Origin: Mangifera indica
Lineage: Eukaryota; Streptophyta; Magnoliopsida; Sapindales; Anacardiaceae
Direction: 5' to 3'
Assembly: GCF_011075055.1 (NCBI RefSeq)
Contig: NC_058137.1
Span: 17,593,463 to 17,657,462, forward strand
DNA length: 64,000 nt
Below the pieces are notes generated by a model, which worked only from the letters and a program-made list of their open reading frames with translations, did not search any database and was not told the DNA's origin. Numbering within the stretch: the stretch's first letter is position 1; every line of letters begins with the position of its first letter. Positions 21,634 through 33,630 of the stretch are shown in pieces. The position numbers and the translations under genes are program-made.

Positions 21634-21664
21634 TTGTAGCAAAAGTTGAGCAATGGGATTTTGA

Positions 21665-21670
21665 ATAAAG
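21665..21670 (+). other. Poly(A) signal of the NF-YB gene
   Basis: AATAAA about 32 bp after the stop codon (in TTGAATAAAGAAG). It is close to the stop, so a more distal signal may be the one used. Confidence 0.45.
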
Positions 21671-22355
21671 AAGTTATATTTCCGTTATTTTTACAATAAT
21701 CTATAGGGAGTGCATATGGCCTCCCTACTTTATGTCTTTTGAAACAGATGATATAAAAGTCGGTTTCTCTTGAACTTTTCTCTTTGTTCTGCTTCAAAAT
21801 ATATTTTTTAGTTAGTTTGAATGAAGTGAGCCCATAATTAATTCCATATGTAAGCATTCAGGGACAGAACCACGCATTCACACTCGCTTCGGTTTCATGC
21901 TCAAACAACTTAAACTGAGATTTGGTCATTTAAAAAGAAAAAAGAAAACACTTAAAGTGAGATAGATGACTGTAGCCCATTAAGAAAGTCAAGGCCCTGT
22001 TCGTTCCTCTTCCTAAGACATGTATTCCTTTAACATTTTGTAAAGACTTAAATTTAAGACAGGCCGAATGTCTATTTTTCACCTTCTTTCTCCACTCTTG
22101 TTACTATTCTTAATAACAAACGATTTCAGCATATTTTTCAAAACCTTGCTGAAACCAGACCCACGACGATGCTGCCCTTGTGCTCCTACTTGAGAGTGTG
22201 CCTTTTGGTGCGACGTCCAATGAGCGAAACGGTGCTTGCAATTTGGCATGACCCTCCTTAAAAATTGTAAAATAAGTTATAATGACGTTTATAATATTCA
22301 CGAAAGATTTCTTTCGTATATCATTTTTTATTATTGTTAAACTGTAAAACCATAA

Positions 22356-22363
<8 letters not shown>

Positions 22364-22410
<47 letters not shown>

Positions 22411-22422
22411 TGTATATATATA
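22364..22422. repeat. Compound (TA)n(TG)n(TA)n microsatellite
   Basis: TA repeats, then about 16 TG units, then a mixed stretch back to TA. A minus-strand open frame through it is an artefact of the repeat (His-Thr run). Confidence 0.9.
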
Positions 22423-22499
22423 TGACAATGAATAACTTGATTCAAATTTCTAACAAAATTATACAGCTTCTCTAAAGTATATATCAACTAGTTAATATT

Positions 22500-22974
22500 A
22501 GAATTTTTCTTATATGGGCTAATATTAATAATATTTGCGGTATAATAAAACTGGATAATTGAATAATCTAATATCAGTTTATAAATGGACTTAAATGATT
22601 CATAAAAATAAACTGAATAAACTTAAATGTTATGATCTTGGTGAACAATATAAGTGTGAGTCTTGAAGTTTATTGAACTTTGATGGGAGTTAATTAACCT
22701 ATTATAAATTGGCTAAATTTCTACTTAAAAAGCTGATGCAAAATGTCTACAATATAGTTTATCCCATTGGAAGTTGTTATTAAGGAAGATTCCTAGAATA
22801 GAAGAATAAGTTATGTTGGGAGGTAATCTCGCCAACCTTACGGATTAGTTGCATGGCGATCTAGGTATTTCTAGAAACTTACAGTATTTAATTTCGTTTT
22901 TTATAATCTATGCATAGATTCTATGAATTATAATTGCATGATTTTATGTTTGTTCATATGTATTAAATCTTACA
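22500..22974 (+). repeat. Possible LTR end with adjoining primer-binding site
   Basis: The sequence ...TTAAATCTTACA is followed at once by AGTGATATCAGAGTGG, close to the Met-tRNA primer site (TGGTATCAGAGC) that follows many plant LTRs. The left boundary is not seen, and no gag or pol follows before the next LTR remnant at 24.6 kb. Confidence 0.35.
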
Positions 22975-22989
22975 AGTGATATCAGAGTG

Positions 22990-24618
22990 GTATGGGTGAG
23001 GTTATAGAATCTAAATTTTTCAAAATTGTAATCAAGATAATAAATCAAAAAAAAAAAAAGAAATCAGATTAACAATAATTTATATCTAATTCTAAATCAT
23101 GTACTAGTCTTGATTTGACTGAAATCAAATATGAGTCTTATGGTGCCTTTTAAAGCCTAACATATACTCATCAATCTTTGACTCTTTTATGACTATCATA
23201 ACTTGTTAGAGTCATACCACTTACAAAACGAGTATCTCCAATATTGTGAAATGTTTGACTAACATTAGTGACAAACTTCTTAACGCTTATGGTTTAATCT
23301 GATGGATGTACACACACTAATATGTTCAAATGATCCTTTATGGTTAATTACCTTCTCAGATCAAATCATTCGAATGAACGATATATGGGAATTTTGTCGT
23401 TGATGTTGTTAAAATCAAGTTTAGGGTTTTTTTTAGTCAAGGGTCAAAACGGGTTAGGAAACTTGAAAAACAGATCCAAAATGATAAGCCAACCAAATCG
23501 ACTCGAAAGTCAAATCTTTATGTCAACTAGGTCAAAATTAGGTCAAGTCAACCCGATAACCCAACTGAACCTAACACAATACAAATGAATTACTCAACCA
23601 AAGGCACATGAGTTTATGTATAGAATAGTGAAGGCTAGCGCATGAGCCAAAGGGGTGCACGTAGGCAATGTGTGAATGACCTTGGAAGCACGTAAAAACA
23701 TGAACATGTTTAATTAGAGTGCATGCAAGTGTATAGAGAGGTTTTAGACTTGCATGATTCACGAGAGTGTGCTCTAGAGGTGCATTCAGTCTGTGAAATT
23801 GTTTGTTTGGTGCCTTAACAATCTTTAAAGGTATTTGTAGGCTTATGGTAGGGTTGTGCAACAAGTAAAGTCTTTCAAAAGTGTGTTAATGAATGCAAAT
23901 AGTGATTTATATCAAGCGGCTACACGTAATAGTGTGTGATCGATTCTAGTAGTGTGTGTGGGTGTAGGTGATAAAGTTGTAAAGTTTTCTAAGTCACGCT
24001 ATTGTAGGTAATATGATTTTAAAGTTTTCCTAGGGCATACAAGCACACATGAAAAGGTATTCTAGGGTGTAATAAGGATTTGTGATGATGTGTGAGAGCA
24101 TATTTGAAGGTTTAATAATGTACAAGTAAGGCAAACAATAACCTATGACATGCATTAAAGACTTATTAAAGCACATGAATAGCTTAGGGTGGCATATAAA
24201 GACATATTAGGCGCTTGTAAGTCTCTATTTAAAGGTAAATTGAATTTTAGGTTAAATATTGTGACATAAAATACATCTCCTATTACTAGGATTGATAATT
24301 TTAGGTATCAACTTTGTCATGTGTGATTAAGTTAGCACATAAATTTAAGATTATTATTTGCTAGGTTAGATACAACATTTTACGGAAGATTGTGCAAGAC
24401 AATAAGGTATAGTGTTTCATAAAATCTTGATTAAGATAATAATATTTAGTATTAATGAAATATTTTGTGAGTTTTCATGATGTTAATCACTAAAGTAGTA
24501 CGTTATTAATGTTATAAAATTTCCCCTTTAACAATGATACATTTTTCAGTTTTTTAATGGATAAGATTAATTTTGGAAATGGACTAGTCATGAAGAACTC
24601 AATACACCTAAAGATGGT
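22990..24618. other. Intergenic DNA, possibly decayed retroelement interior
   Basis: No domain is recognisable on either strand. Position after an apparent primer-binding site suggests old retroelement interior, but nothing in the translation confirms it. Confidence 0.3.
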
Positions 24619-25965
24619 TGTAATACCCATAAATTCGTTCAGGGTTATTATTGTCTTTTGGCTTTGAATATGACTAGTTATGTTAGATTATATTATGTGT
24701 GAAATCGGGCTTACATAGTCACTTGGGGAGACTACATGCCCGTGTGTTTGATAGCAAGGGTAAAATAGTTTTTTCTCATGAGAAGAGTGAAATTAGCTAA
24801 GTGTAGATGACATGCATGCCTATGACACATGTCTATGTATCATGCTTGTGCATGGTCAGTAGCTTTGAAATTAGCTAAGTGTTTTGCAAGGACTTTGGAA
24901 AATGTCATTAATGAGTAATGGCATGCACGCTCATGTGTGAATAGTATATACTCGTGTATCATGATTTTTAGTGAAAATAAAAAGAACCTGGATGCATTTG
25001 ACTAGATATTCATACCATTTTTTTATAGAAAATAAAAAGAATTAGGAGAGATACGGAGATCTTTGGAGCCAAGGGAAACCTTATAGGATCAATTGAGGAT
25101 TTCTATGCCACGAGAAAATTAGGTTATTGTCGGAGGAAAGGTAATTAGGAAAACCCACTTATTGATGTTCTATACTTTTGAGAATTATAGAAAGTGTTGG
25201 AAACATGTGTGAATGGATTATTATTAGTGTTGTTAAACTATGTTAAGGCTGAATGAAGGTATAATGATGAAATTGTGAAAGTACATTGAAAATATGTAAG
25301 TTGAGAGATTCATAATTTGTGTTCATTGAATTGAATTAGCTTGAATGTTTTCACTTTATATATGTCTATAATGTTTGATTGATCCTAATATATAGTTAAT
25401 TGAAGTTATGATTATGGAGTGAATGTTACTATCCTTATATTAATTAATAGTGATACGAGAGTTCTTGTTCTTGGATGGATGATGAACCCTTATTTAGAGA
25501 TATTGGTGTGTTTAAAAGGAATGGCAGTGGTTTGTTTGCGGTGATTAAAGAATACATAAATTGATTAGAACGTGTTTAATTGGCTATATTTGTGAAGCAT
25601 GTGGGGTTACAAGATGGAATTGAGATTATACAATTTGGTTTAGCTTAACATAATTATTGGCATTACGTCATGTCTCGTTTTAGGTTAGTGATATTGGAAT
25701 TAATCTATATGGTAAGTAGCATGAATCTTTTACTGTGCTTTTGTTAAATGAGTTTGGTTATTAGCTCTGAGATGATTTGGGTGAATATTTGCTTGTATTC
25801 ATGTACTGAATTTTGTTATGTGTGTTATATTGATGTCAGTGTATTTGGCCATTATGAATAGTGTATATGAAATTCAATTGAGTTGATGTTATATTGGGTT
25901 TACGTTAACACATCTTTTTAGGTTTATATTTGAGATAGGGTATGTATCTGAAGAGAAGTGTTACA
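24619..25965 (+). mobile_element. Probable solo LTR, TGTAATACCC...GTGTTACA family
   Basis: It begins TGTAATACCCATAAATTCG and ends GAGAAGTGTTACA, the common TGTAAYACCC...GTGTTACA ends of plant Ty3/gypsy LTRs. It contains 'CATGCCCGTGTG'-type motifs and a GAAAATAAAAAGA stretch, also typical. The flanks ATGGT and ATCTT match at only 3 of 5 positions, so the TSD is decayed or absent. A related sequence with the same ends lies at 48187-50695. No internal region adjoins either. Confidence 0.55.
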
Positions 25966-26341
25966 ATCTTTATATAGTCTAAGTTAATGACATCTTCTTC
26001 AGAGGGCAATGCTTCTAGTAAGAAGTGTTACACATGTCTTGTTCCATCTCACAAGTAGTCTACTTGATCTTATGGTTCCTTTAAAGGACCTTAATTAGTA
26101 TAATCTACTTATTACAAAGCTTTTTAACCCACTTGTCCAGTATTTGTATTCGTTTGTTCTCATAACTCAAGTCATGAGAAAGCACGATATCCTCAACTCT
26201 CATGTAAGACCTTCAAATATGTTCCTAGGGCATTTATATCTTTAAGCTTTGCTTTGAGACATTTCTAATCTTAAATATATATGTCCAAATGTATGTGGAT
26301 ATATATAGATAGATATAAAACAAAAAAAAAACAAAACAAAA
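25966..26341. other. Short intergenic stretch, nothing recognised
   Basis: This lies between the LTR remnant and the start of the Sirevirus-like LTR and ends in an A-rich run. No features seen. Confidence 0.4.
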
Positions 26342-27275
26342 TGTTAAATCTTAATGTTTTCATGATGATAAAAATCTAAGTTTAATTTATTAATATTTCC
26401 AAAGAATGCTAAAATACATTACAAATGGACAAAAAATGAAATTTGCAGATAAATCTGGATCAAGAAAATATTGGTAAAAATTGATCATCCGTGCCCAAAC
26501 TGGGATCAAACCTTGCATTAACCATTCAGCCTTCTGTAAATAAAATGATATCTTCCAGCCATGTCCCAAAATAAATATTCATGCTCTTTAAATATAAATT
26601 TAGTTGACCTAAATCAACTAAATTAGAATTTTTTTTCTTTAAGCATTAAATGTCCTAGGGGGGAACATTTGATAATTGTCCCACCCATAACCTCTTTCCT
26701 CACATTTTCTTGTCAAATGTCATCTCCAACAAATTGTTTACCGTCATGTGTCCAAGAAAGTTTTTTCTTCTAAATCCATTAAATGTCTCAACTGGGACAT
26801 TTGAAAACCATCTTAATCGTAACATTTTCCTCTGAATTATTGACTGACTTGTCCAATTCATCACCGTCATGTGTCAAAATATTTATTGTCCCAGTTAGAC
26901 CATTCTGAAAATTATCCTAGCTGTGATATCTTCATCTGAATTGTTGTCAGACTTGTCCAAAGCATCATTGTCATGTGTCAAACTATTTGTTGCGTTGTTG
27001 GACCATTCTGAAAATTATTCCAACTGTAACGTAGAATCTAGTATAAATGCGACAGGTGTAAAGTTTGTCACTCCCGTGTAGTTTTTTTTTTAAAGCTTTC
27101 CAGTCATGTCATTCTTAAAATTAAACTTATACTTCAACCGTGCGTAACCTATTATATACCTATTCAAGCTTCTGGATTATTTTATAAATGTAGAAATGAT
27201 GCAAGCCACCCATGACACGATTTTGCTGCCCATACTGAAAGTTACCCGTTAAAGCATTTAAATCTCTCCTCTGAA
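26342..27275 (+). repeat. Left LTR remnant of Sirevirus-like copia
   Basis: It aligns with 40198 to about 41120: TAATGTTTT.ATGATGATAAAAATC, the repeated 'ATTAAATGTCC' phrases, CCATTCTGAAAATTATCC and CGTTAAA.CATTTAAATCT. Similarity stops at about 27275 and gag-like text starts, so the distal 600-800 bp of the LTR are missing. Confidence 0.8.
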
Positions 27276-27514
27276 AAAGAAGAAGAAGGATAAAAAGGAG
27301 AAGAGATTCAAGAAGACAGTGTTTGCCGCCACTTGGAGTGGAAACAACAACTCAAGTGATGAAAGTAAGTCGAAGGAAGAAAAGGCCAACATATGTTTCA
27401 TGGCCAAGAGTGATTCAAAAGATGAGGTAAATGATTCAAACTTATACTCTTTGCATGAATTACAAGATGCATTTGAAAACTTGATGGATGAGTATGAAAA
27501 CATAGAAACAAAGT
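27276..27514 (+). pseudogene. Sirevirus-like gag, first piece
   Basis: The plus strand reads a Lys-rich stretch, then TVFAATWSGNNNSSDESKS, NICFMAKSDS, DSNLYSLHELQDAFENLMDEYENIETK. The W-S-D/E-rich motif and the acidic coiled helix are typical of the C-terminal gag of Sirevirus-type copia. The frame is cut at ACAAAGT (27514) by the gypsy element and goes on in the same phase at 34386 (see findings). Confidence 0.75.
27510..27514. repeat. 5-bp target-site duplication, left copy
   Basis: AAAGT, identical to 34386-34390 on the other side of the gypsy element. Confidence 0.9.
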
Positions 27515-28143
27515 TGATGGAGATCAAAGTGCTGATCAAATGCAACAAAGCAAGTATTCCCAAGATCCTTTGCAAGGAATCGGTGATCCAATGACTAGAG
27601 CAAGGACAAAGAAGATGAAAGAGGTTTTACAAGGCTTAATCATGGAGATGCATGACAAAGAGGTTGTTCTAGAAGTTTCCAATGCTATACCAAGGATAAT
27701 CACTGATCTTTATGTGCAAGATAATTAACAAGGCTTAGAACTTGAAGAATAAAGATTGAGTTTATTTGGGCTTGTATGTTGGCCCATGTCTTGATATATT
27801 AGCTAGGGTTTTTATTTCTAACTTTTATGCCTAGAATTATGATGATTACATGCCTATATAAAGGCTACAACTATGAAAAATAAACATAGACATATCATTA
27901 ATAATTTTGAGGTATTTTTAGCAAACTTTGCTTTGTTTCCTTGTGTTCTTGGAAGAATACATCATCTTGACTTATCAAATGAGTGATCAACCTTTGTGGC
28001 ATCTTAAGATTGGGGTTTTAAGGACTTAGTTTTCTTAGGGTTCTAATCTGATTGATCAAATTTGTTTTTTAGTTTTTCTAGGGTGTGCATAACGGATTGA
28101 TTCAAGGGTTCCTAGGGCAAGTCGCCTAACGGGTTCTTTTTCA
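27515..28143 (+). repeat. 5' LTR of gypsy element (629 bp)
   Basis: It aligns with 33631-34385 but lacks about 126 bp: after GAACTTGAAGAATAAAG the copy jumps to the text found near 34010 in the 3' LTR. Otherwise only scattered substitutions are seen. Confidence 0.9.
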
Positions 28144-28145
28144 TT

Positions 28146-28157
28146 TGGTATTAGAGC
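28146..28157 (+). other. Primer-binding site of gypsy element
   Basis: TGGTATTAGAGC begins 3 bases after the LTR and is one base from TGGTATCAGAGC, complementary to the 3' end of initiator-Met tRNA. Confidence 0.85.
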
Positions 28158-29155
28158 CTTGGTTCTAGAAACAGGTTTACATCTCTTTTATCTATCTTTG
28201 TTTAGTACTTTTCTTTGTGCATTATTTGTTTCTTGTGTTCCTTTTTGCTTAGCTCTTCTTGTCCGTGCTAATCAGCTTCTTGATCTTGAAGTCGTATTAA
28301 TTCTATTTGTGTTTGATTTGATTAGATATTTAAAAATAAATAAAAAAATCAAAATAAAAAAAAAAGAAAACCAAAAAAACAACAAAAAAAAAAGAAGAAG
28401 AAATTATGTTTGAGTTGAGTAGTGCATTTTGATTCTTGCTATCTATTGGTACAATTGCACTCTGACTTTAATTTTTTTCAAGCATCAAGAGGATATCTTA
28501 AAATTATAAGTTTCATATTCCTATTTGAATTATTCATAAGATCTTATTTCTTTCTTTTTTTGGATCTAGCTAGCTGACTAATTCAAAGCAAGTTGTATAT
28601 TCCTTTTGATTAGGAATCTCTTTTCCTGAATTATATAACAGTTGTCCTCCTACATTAATTAGTCCTAATCTTTATCAAATAAGGAATTCTTGTGTCTAAA
28701 TTATTTCAATTTTGTGCTTCATATTCTACTTAGCCTATTCTAGTTCAATTGTGCATATATAAAATTATTTTTGTTTCATTTTGCTCTACTCCTTAAGTCC
28801 TTGCATTTTAGTGATTTCCTTTACATGTCTTTTGCTTCCTTGTGGAGTTTTCTTATTTTCTTGGCTCTGTTAATTAATTTTTTATTTTATTTACTGTTTG
28901 CCTCAACTAAGTTTTTAAAGTTCTAATTTTGAGACTTGTTACCATCTAACTGATTGCTCCTTGTGATTTGTTGATCTTGATTCTTTTAAAAATATAAAAG
29001 GGGTTGGCTTAAGTGAAAAAAAAAAAGTAGTGAGATCATCATTGAGAATAGAGTGAAACACGAGCGATGATAATCTGGTTTAAGTGCCAACACATGAGGG
29101 AGTGTGTGAGTGACAAATTTCTTTTAATTACTAACGTGTTTTGTAGGTTGTAAAC
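28158..29155 (+). other. Untranslated leader of gypsy element
   Basis: About 1 kb of T-rich DNA between the primer-binding site and the gag start. I see no coding content. A-rich run near 28330-28400. Confidence 0.6.
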
Positions 29156-30117
29156 ATGAGTAGTGAAGGAGAACAACACAATACGAACATGAAGTTTTGG
29201 ATGAAGGTTGTTACCGAGCAATTTAAGCTAATAAATGCAAGGCTGGATGATTTGCAATCACCTAGCAAATCCACATCTTCTAAGAGATGGGTGATTGAAG
29301 AAGAGGAAGAGGAAGAATCAGATTATGAAGAATTAGGCTCAAGAAAAGGCAAGAAAGCTGTTTCCAAAAGAGATAACAATTTGGGCAGCATAAAAATGAA
29401 AATTCCAACATTCAAGAAAAGAATGATCCTGAGCTTTATTTGGAGTGGGAAAGAAAGGTTGAGCATATATTCGATTATCATAATTATTCTGAGGAAAAGA
29501 AATTAAAGCTGGCAGCTATGAAATTCATCGATTATGTAAGTATTTGGTAGGACCAATTAGTAATAAATAGGAGGAGGAATGGTGAGAGGCCAATTCGTTC
29601 ATGGGAAAAGATGAAGTTGGTAATGCGTAAGAGATTTATACCTAGCCACTACTATAAAGACGTGCATAGGAAGTTGCAAAGGCTGGTTCAAAGGTCGATG
29701 AGTGTAGAGGACTATTATAAGGAGATGGAGATAATTATAATTAGAACTAATATAGAGGAAGACTAGGAGGCTACTATAGCAAGGTTTATTGGTGGCTTGA
29801 ACAAGAAGATTACCGATATGATGGATTTGCAACACTATTAGGAGATGGAGGAGCTGTTACACAAGGCTATCAAGGTGGAGAAATAAATCAAGACCAAAGG
29901 GTCCAAATCTGGTTCAACTTCTAGTTCTACATGGAAGACAACTGGGAAAGACACCAAATTAGCCTCAAGGCCAAAAGAAGATGCAAAGCCAAAGGATTCG
30001 ATTGTTGTTTCTAAAGGTAAAATCAAAACCAAATCTTCTTCTAAATCTTGTGATATTAAATGCTTTAGGTGTCAAGGGTATGGACATATTGCATCTCAAT
30101 GTCCAAATAAAAGAGCT
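29156..30117 (+). pseudogene. gypsy gag with CCHC zinc knuckle
   Basis: The ATG at 29156 starts MSSEGEQHNTNMKFWMKVV, then a coiled stretch (FKLINARLDDL), an acidic run of Glu, and a basic KGKK. The retrotransposon gag core follows in shifted frames with stops (WEERMVNGERPIRSWEKMK-like text near 29570-29640, 'RFIPSHYYKD'). A Ser/Lys-rich linker leads to a zinc knuckle at 30061-30102, CFRCQGYGHIASQC (C-x2-C-x4-H-x4-C, all ligands present). At least one frameshift near 29400-29500 and TAG stops near 29550, 29764 and 29839 break it. Confidence 0.8.
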
Positions 30118-30576
30118 ATGATTGTGTTAAAGAATGATGACATAGAAAATGTTAGTTCAAGTGATAATGACATGCCACCATTAGAGGATTGTTCTGATGT
30201 TGGTGTTGAAGAACTTGTTCATGCAAATATCTTGGTTGCAAGGCACGCACTAAATATTCAGCCTAAGGATAATAATGCTGATGAGCAACATGAACACATT
30301 TTCCATACAAGATGCCATGGTAAAGACAAGGTATGTAACATGATTATTGATAGTGGAAGTTGTACTAATGTTACTAGTACTTTGTTGGTAGATAAGCTCA
30401 ATTTGGAAACCTTCAAGCATCCTAAGTCGTATAAGCTGCAATGGTTGAATGAGTGTAGAGAAATTAGAGTAACCAAGCAAGTTTTAGTTGCCTTCTCTAT
30501 CGACAAGTACAAGGATAAAGCTCTTTGTGATGTGGCACCAATGCACACTGGTCATATACTTTTTTGCCGACCATGA
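30118..30576 (+). pseudogene. gypsy aspartic protease region
   Basis: An acidic spacer leads to HTRCHGKDKVCNMIIDSGS (catalytic D in DSG at about 30349-30357), then CTNVTSTLLVDKL, a typical retropepsin-like arrangement. The frame stops after HILFCRP, where the family has a W/Q-F continuation, so a TGA has replaced a Trp codon. Confidence 0.8.
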
Positions 30577-31220
30577 CAGTTTGATAAGAAGGTTACTCAT
30601 AATGGCTACAAGAATAGATACTCTTTTGAATTTAATAATCTAATTGTTATACTAACTCCTCTCAAACCTTTTGAAGCATATAAAGATCAGATTAAGATAG
30701 CAAGAGAGTACAAAATGAGAGAAGAACAAATGAGAGAACAAGAGGAAAAGAAAAAGAAAGAAAGTGAGAGGTCAAAAGAAAAGAAAGGAAGTGAGGCTAA
30801 AAGGAAAAATTCAAGTGAAAAAAGTGAGGTCGAGAGAAAATTTAAAAAGAAATACGTGCAAAAAGTAGAGAAAAGTAAGAGAGCGAGTGTGTTTGCCAAA
30901 AAAGTGAGGTTAAGAGTGATATGATCACAAGGCGGCAACTACTTGTACTTATGTACAAAGATGTTTATTTTCTTACTAATGACCTTAACCCTTCTTTGCC
31001 TAGTGTGGTTGTTTCATTATTGCAGGAGTTTGAAGACTTGTTTCCCAAAGAGATTCCCTATGGATTACCTTCTTTAAGAGGTATTGAGCGCCAAATCGAC
31101 TTTGTACCTAGGGCTATCATACCAAATCGAACTACCCATAAAACTAATCCTGAGGAGACAAAAGAGATACAAAGGCAAGTGGATGAGTTAGTGGAAAAGG
31201 GATTTGTCAGAGAGTCTTAG
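30577..31220 (+). pseudogene. gypsy protease-RT linker
   Basis: QFDKKVTHNGYKNRYSF and PLKPFEAYKDQ, then a long Lys/Glu-rich run (30700-30900), then SVVVSLLQEFEDLFPKEIPYGLPSLRGIERQIDFV, the conserved lead-in to gypsy RT. A frameshift near 30920 separates the two parts, and a TAG at 31218 cuts the start of RT (S.LMLSSCHSSPKKD text). Confidence 0.75.
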
Positions 31221-32148
31221 CTCATGCTCAGTTCCTGTCATTCTAGTCCCAAAGAAAGATAGAACATGGTGCATGTGTGTGGATTGTTGAGTCATCTATA
31301 AGATCATGGTAAAGTATAGACATCTTATCCCTATATTAGATGATACGTTTGATGTGTTGCATGGTTCATGTGTGTTTTCAAAAATTGATTTAAAGAATGG
31401 CTATTATCAAATTCACATGAAAGAGGGAGATGAATGGAAGACCGCATTTAAAACTAAATATAGATTGTATGAGTGGTTAGTAATGCCTTTTGGTTTAACT
31501 AATGCACCTAATACATTCATAAAGTTAATGAATCATGTCTTGCATGCTTTCATAGGTAAATTTATAGTAGTTTATTTTGATGATATTTTAGTTTATAGCA
31601 AGAATTTGGGTGAACATGTGAAACACTTGCATGTTGTTTTTAGTATGTTAAAAGAGAATCGATTGTATGCTAATCTCAAAAAGTGTACATTTTGCATGGA
31701 ATTCGTTGTATTTCTTGGCTATGTTGTTAGTTTGCAAGGTATTAGTATGGATGAAGAGAAGGTAAAGGTGATAAGGGATTGGCCTACACCTAAGAACGTG
31801 AACAAGGTAAGACGTTTTCATGGTTTAGCAAGTTTTTATCGAAGGTTTGTTAAGAATTTTAGTTATATTGTTACACCTTTGAATGAACTTGTTAAAAAGA
31901 ATGTTGTTTTTAAGTGGGAAGATGTGCATGATCAGGCTTTCAATACCTTGAAAGAAAAGCTTACTAATGCACCATTGTTATGTTTGCCTAACTTTGATAA
32001 AATTTTTAAGGTAGAATGTGACGCATCTGGAATAAGAATAGGGGCTGTTTTGATGCAAGATTCCAAACCAATTGCTTACTTTAGTGAAAAGCTAAGTGGG
32101 GCAGCTTTGAATTATCCACTTATGACAAGGAACTTTATGCATTGGTAA
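31221..32148 (+). pseudogene. gypsy reverse transcriptase and RNase H start
   Basis: From 31306 the frame is open for 280 codons: FSKIDLKNGYYQIHMKEGD (first catalytic Asp), TAFKTKY, WLVMPFGLTNAPNTF, then YFDDILVYS with the catalytic FDD box at 31573-31584, FLGYVVS, and WPTPKN...VRRFHGLASFYRRF of the thumb/connection. RNase H begins with VECDASG...GAVLMQ (catalytic Asp). The frame ends in MTRNFMHW because of a one-base shift near 32120. Before 31306, TTG-TGA (W/C to stop) interrupts the fingers. Confidence 0.9.
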
Positions 32149-32375
32149 GAACTCTTCAAACATGGCAACATTATTTGTGGCCAAGGGAATTCATCATTCA
32201 TTATGATCATGAGAGCTTAAAGTTCTTGAAATCCCAAGGTAAGTTTAATAAAAGACATGCTAAGTGGCTAGAGTTCATCGAAATATTTCCTTATGTGATC
32301 AAGTACGAACATGGAAAGGACAATGTTGTGTTCGATGCATTGTCTAAGAGGTACACATTACTTACTTCTTTGTAG
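32120..32375 (+). pseudogene. gypsy RNase H, second part
   Basis: Shifted frame: [19 protein letters not shown] (catalytic Glu in KELYA), [13 protein letters not shown] (the Asp of the family's TDH is kept in YDH), HAKWLEFIE and [13 protein letters not shown]. This completes the RNase H that starts in the preceding entry. Confidence 0.85.
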
Positions 32376-33630
32376 ACTAAATTACTTGGTTTTGAATTAC
32401 TTAAGGACTTATATACTAATGATTCTAATTTTGGCCAAGTATGGAATGCATGTGATAAATGTGCATTTGGTGATTTTTATAGGCATGAAGGATTTCTATT
32501 TAGAAGAGATAAATTATGTGTGTCTATTTGTTCTATTCATGAGTTGCTTGTTAGGGGAACTCACGGGGGTAGGTTGATGGATCACTTTGGTGTGCAAAAA
32601 CTCTAAATATATTACGTGAGCATTTTTATTGGCCTAATATAAAGCATGATGTGTAATCTGTTTGTGATAAGTGCATTACATGTAAGCAAGCAAAATCTAA
32701 GGTCAAACCGCATGGCTTGTATACCCCTTTACCTGTACTTAACCAACCTTAGATTGATATTTCTATGGATTTTGTCTTAGGATTACCGAGGTCTCAAAGT
32801 GGTAAGGACAAGATATTTGTAGTTGTTAATAGCTTTAGTAAAATGGCTCATTTTATTGTATGTTCTAAAACCAATGATGCAACACATATTGCTGATTTGT
32901 TCTTTAAGGAAGTGGTTCACTTGCATGGTCTGCCAAGAACCATTGTTAGTGATAGAGATGTTAAGTTTTTAAGTCATTTTTGGCATACTTTATATAATAA
33001 ATTGGAAACTAAACTCTTATTTTCTACTGTTGCACATCCTCAAACAAATGGACAAACTGAAGTAGTTAATATGACACTCACTACTTTGTTACACGCTATC
33101 ATTCAAAAAAACTTAAGGCAATAGGAGAAGTGTTTACCACATGTTGAATTTGCTTATAATAGATCTGTTCATTCTACTACTTCATTTTCACCTTTTGAAG
33201 TTGTTTATAGCTTTAATTCTTTAACTCCTTTGGATATTTTACCTTTGCCTACTAATGAACGTGTTAATATTGATGGTAAAAAAAAGACAGACTTTGTGAA
33301 GGATTTACATGCCAAGGTTTGTGCTAACATTGAAAGGAAGAATGAGCAAAATGTAATACAAGCTAATAAGGGGCGTGTGAAGGTTGTCTTTAAACCTAGT
33401 GATTAGGTATGGGTGTATATGAGGAAGGAACGTTTTCCCCCACAAAGAAAGTCTAAATTGTAGCCTAAAGGAGATAGACCTTTTCAAGTCTTGGAAAGGA
33501 TTAATGACAATGCCTATAAATTAGATTTGCCAAACACTTATGATAATGTTAGTACTACTTTTGATGTTGCTAACTTATCTTTGTTTGATATAGGTGATTC
33601 AAAGATGAATCATTTCAAGAAGAGGGGGAA
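32376..33630 (+). pseudogene. gypsy integrase with LTR-reading C-terminus
   Basis: The zinc-binding end has ...LREHFYWPNIK and [13 protein letters not shown] (HHCC-type, with a TAA before the first Cys pair). The core runs [15 protein letters not shown] (first Asp), IVSDRDVKF (second Asp) and [11 protein letters not shown] (Glu). Then VEFAYNRSVHSTT and the KPSD.VWVYMRKERFPP tail follow. TAG/TAA stops occur near 32751, 33121, 33403 and 33461. The last open frame (33491-33868) crosses the polypurine tract and ends inside the 3' LTR with GPMTKARTKKMKEVLQGL. Confidence 0.88.
33617..33630 (+). other. Polypurine tract of gypsy element
   Basis: AAGAAGAGGGGGAA ends immediately before the 3' LTR (TGATGAAGATC). 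It primes plus-strand synthesis in the family. Here it is also inside the pol reading frame. Confidence 0.85.

Noticed and set aside
22110..22487. Minus-strand open frame with a long His-Thr run
   Set aside because: It is the translation of the TG/CA microsatellite.
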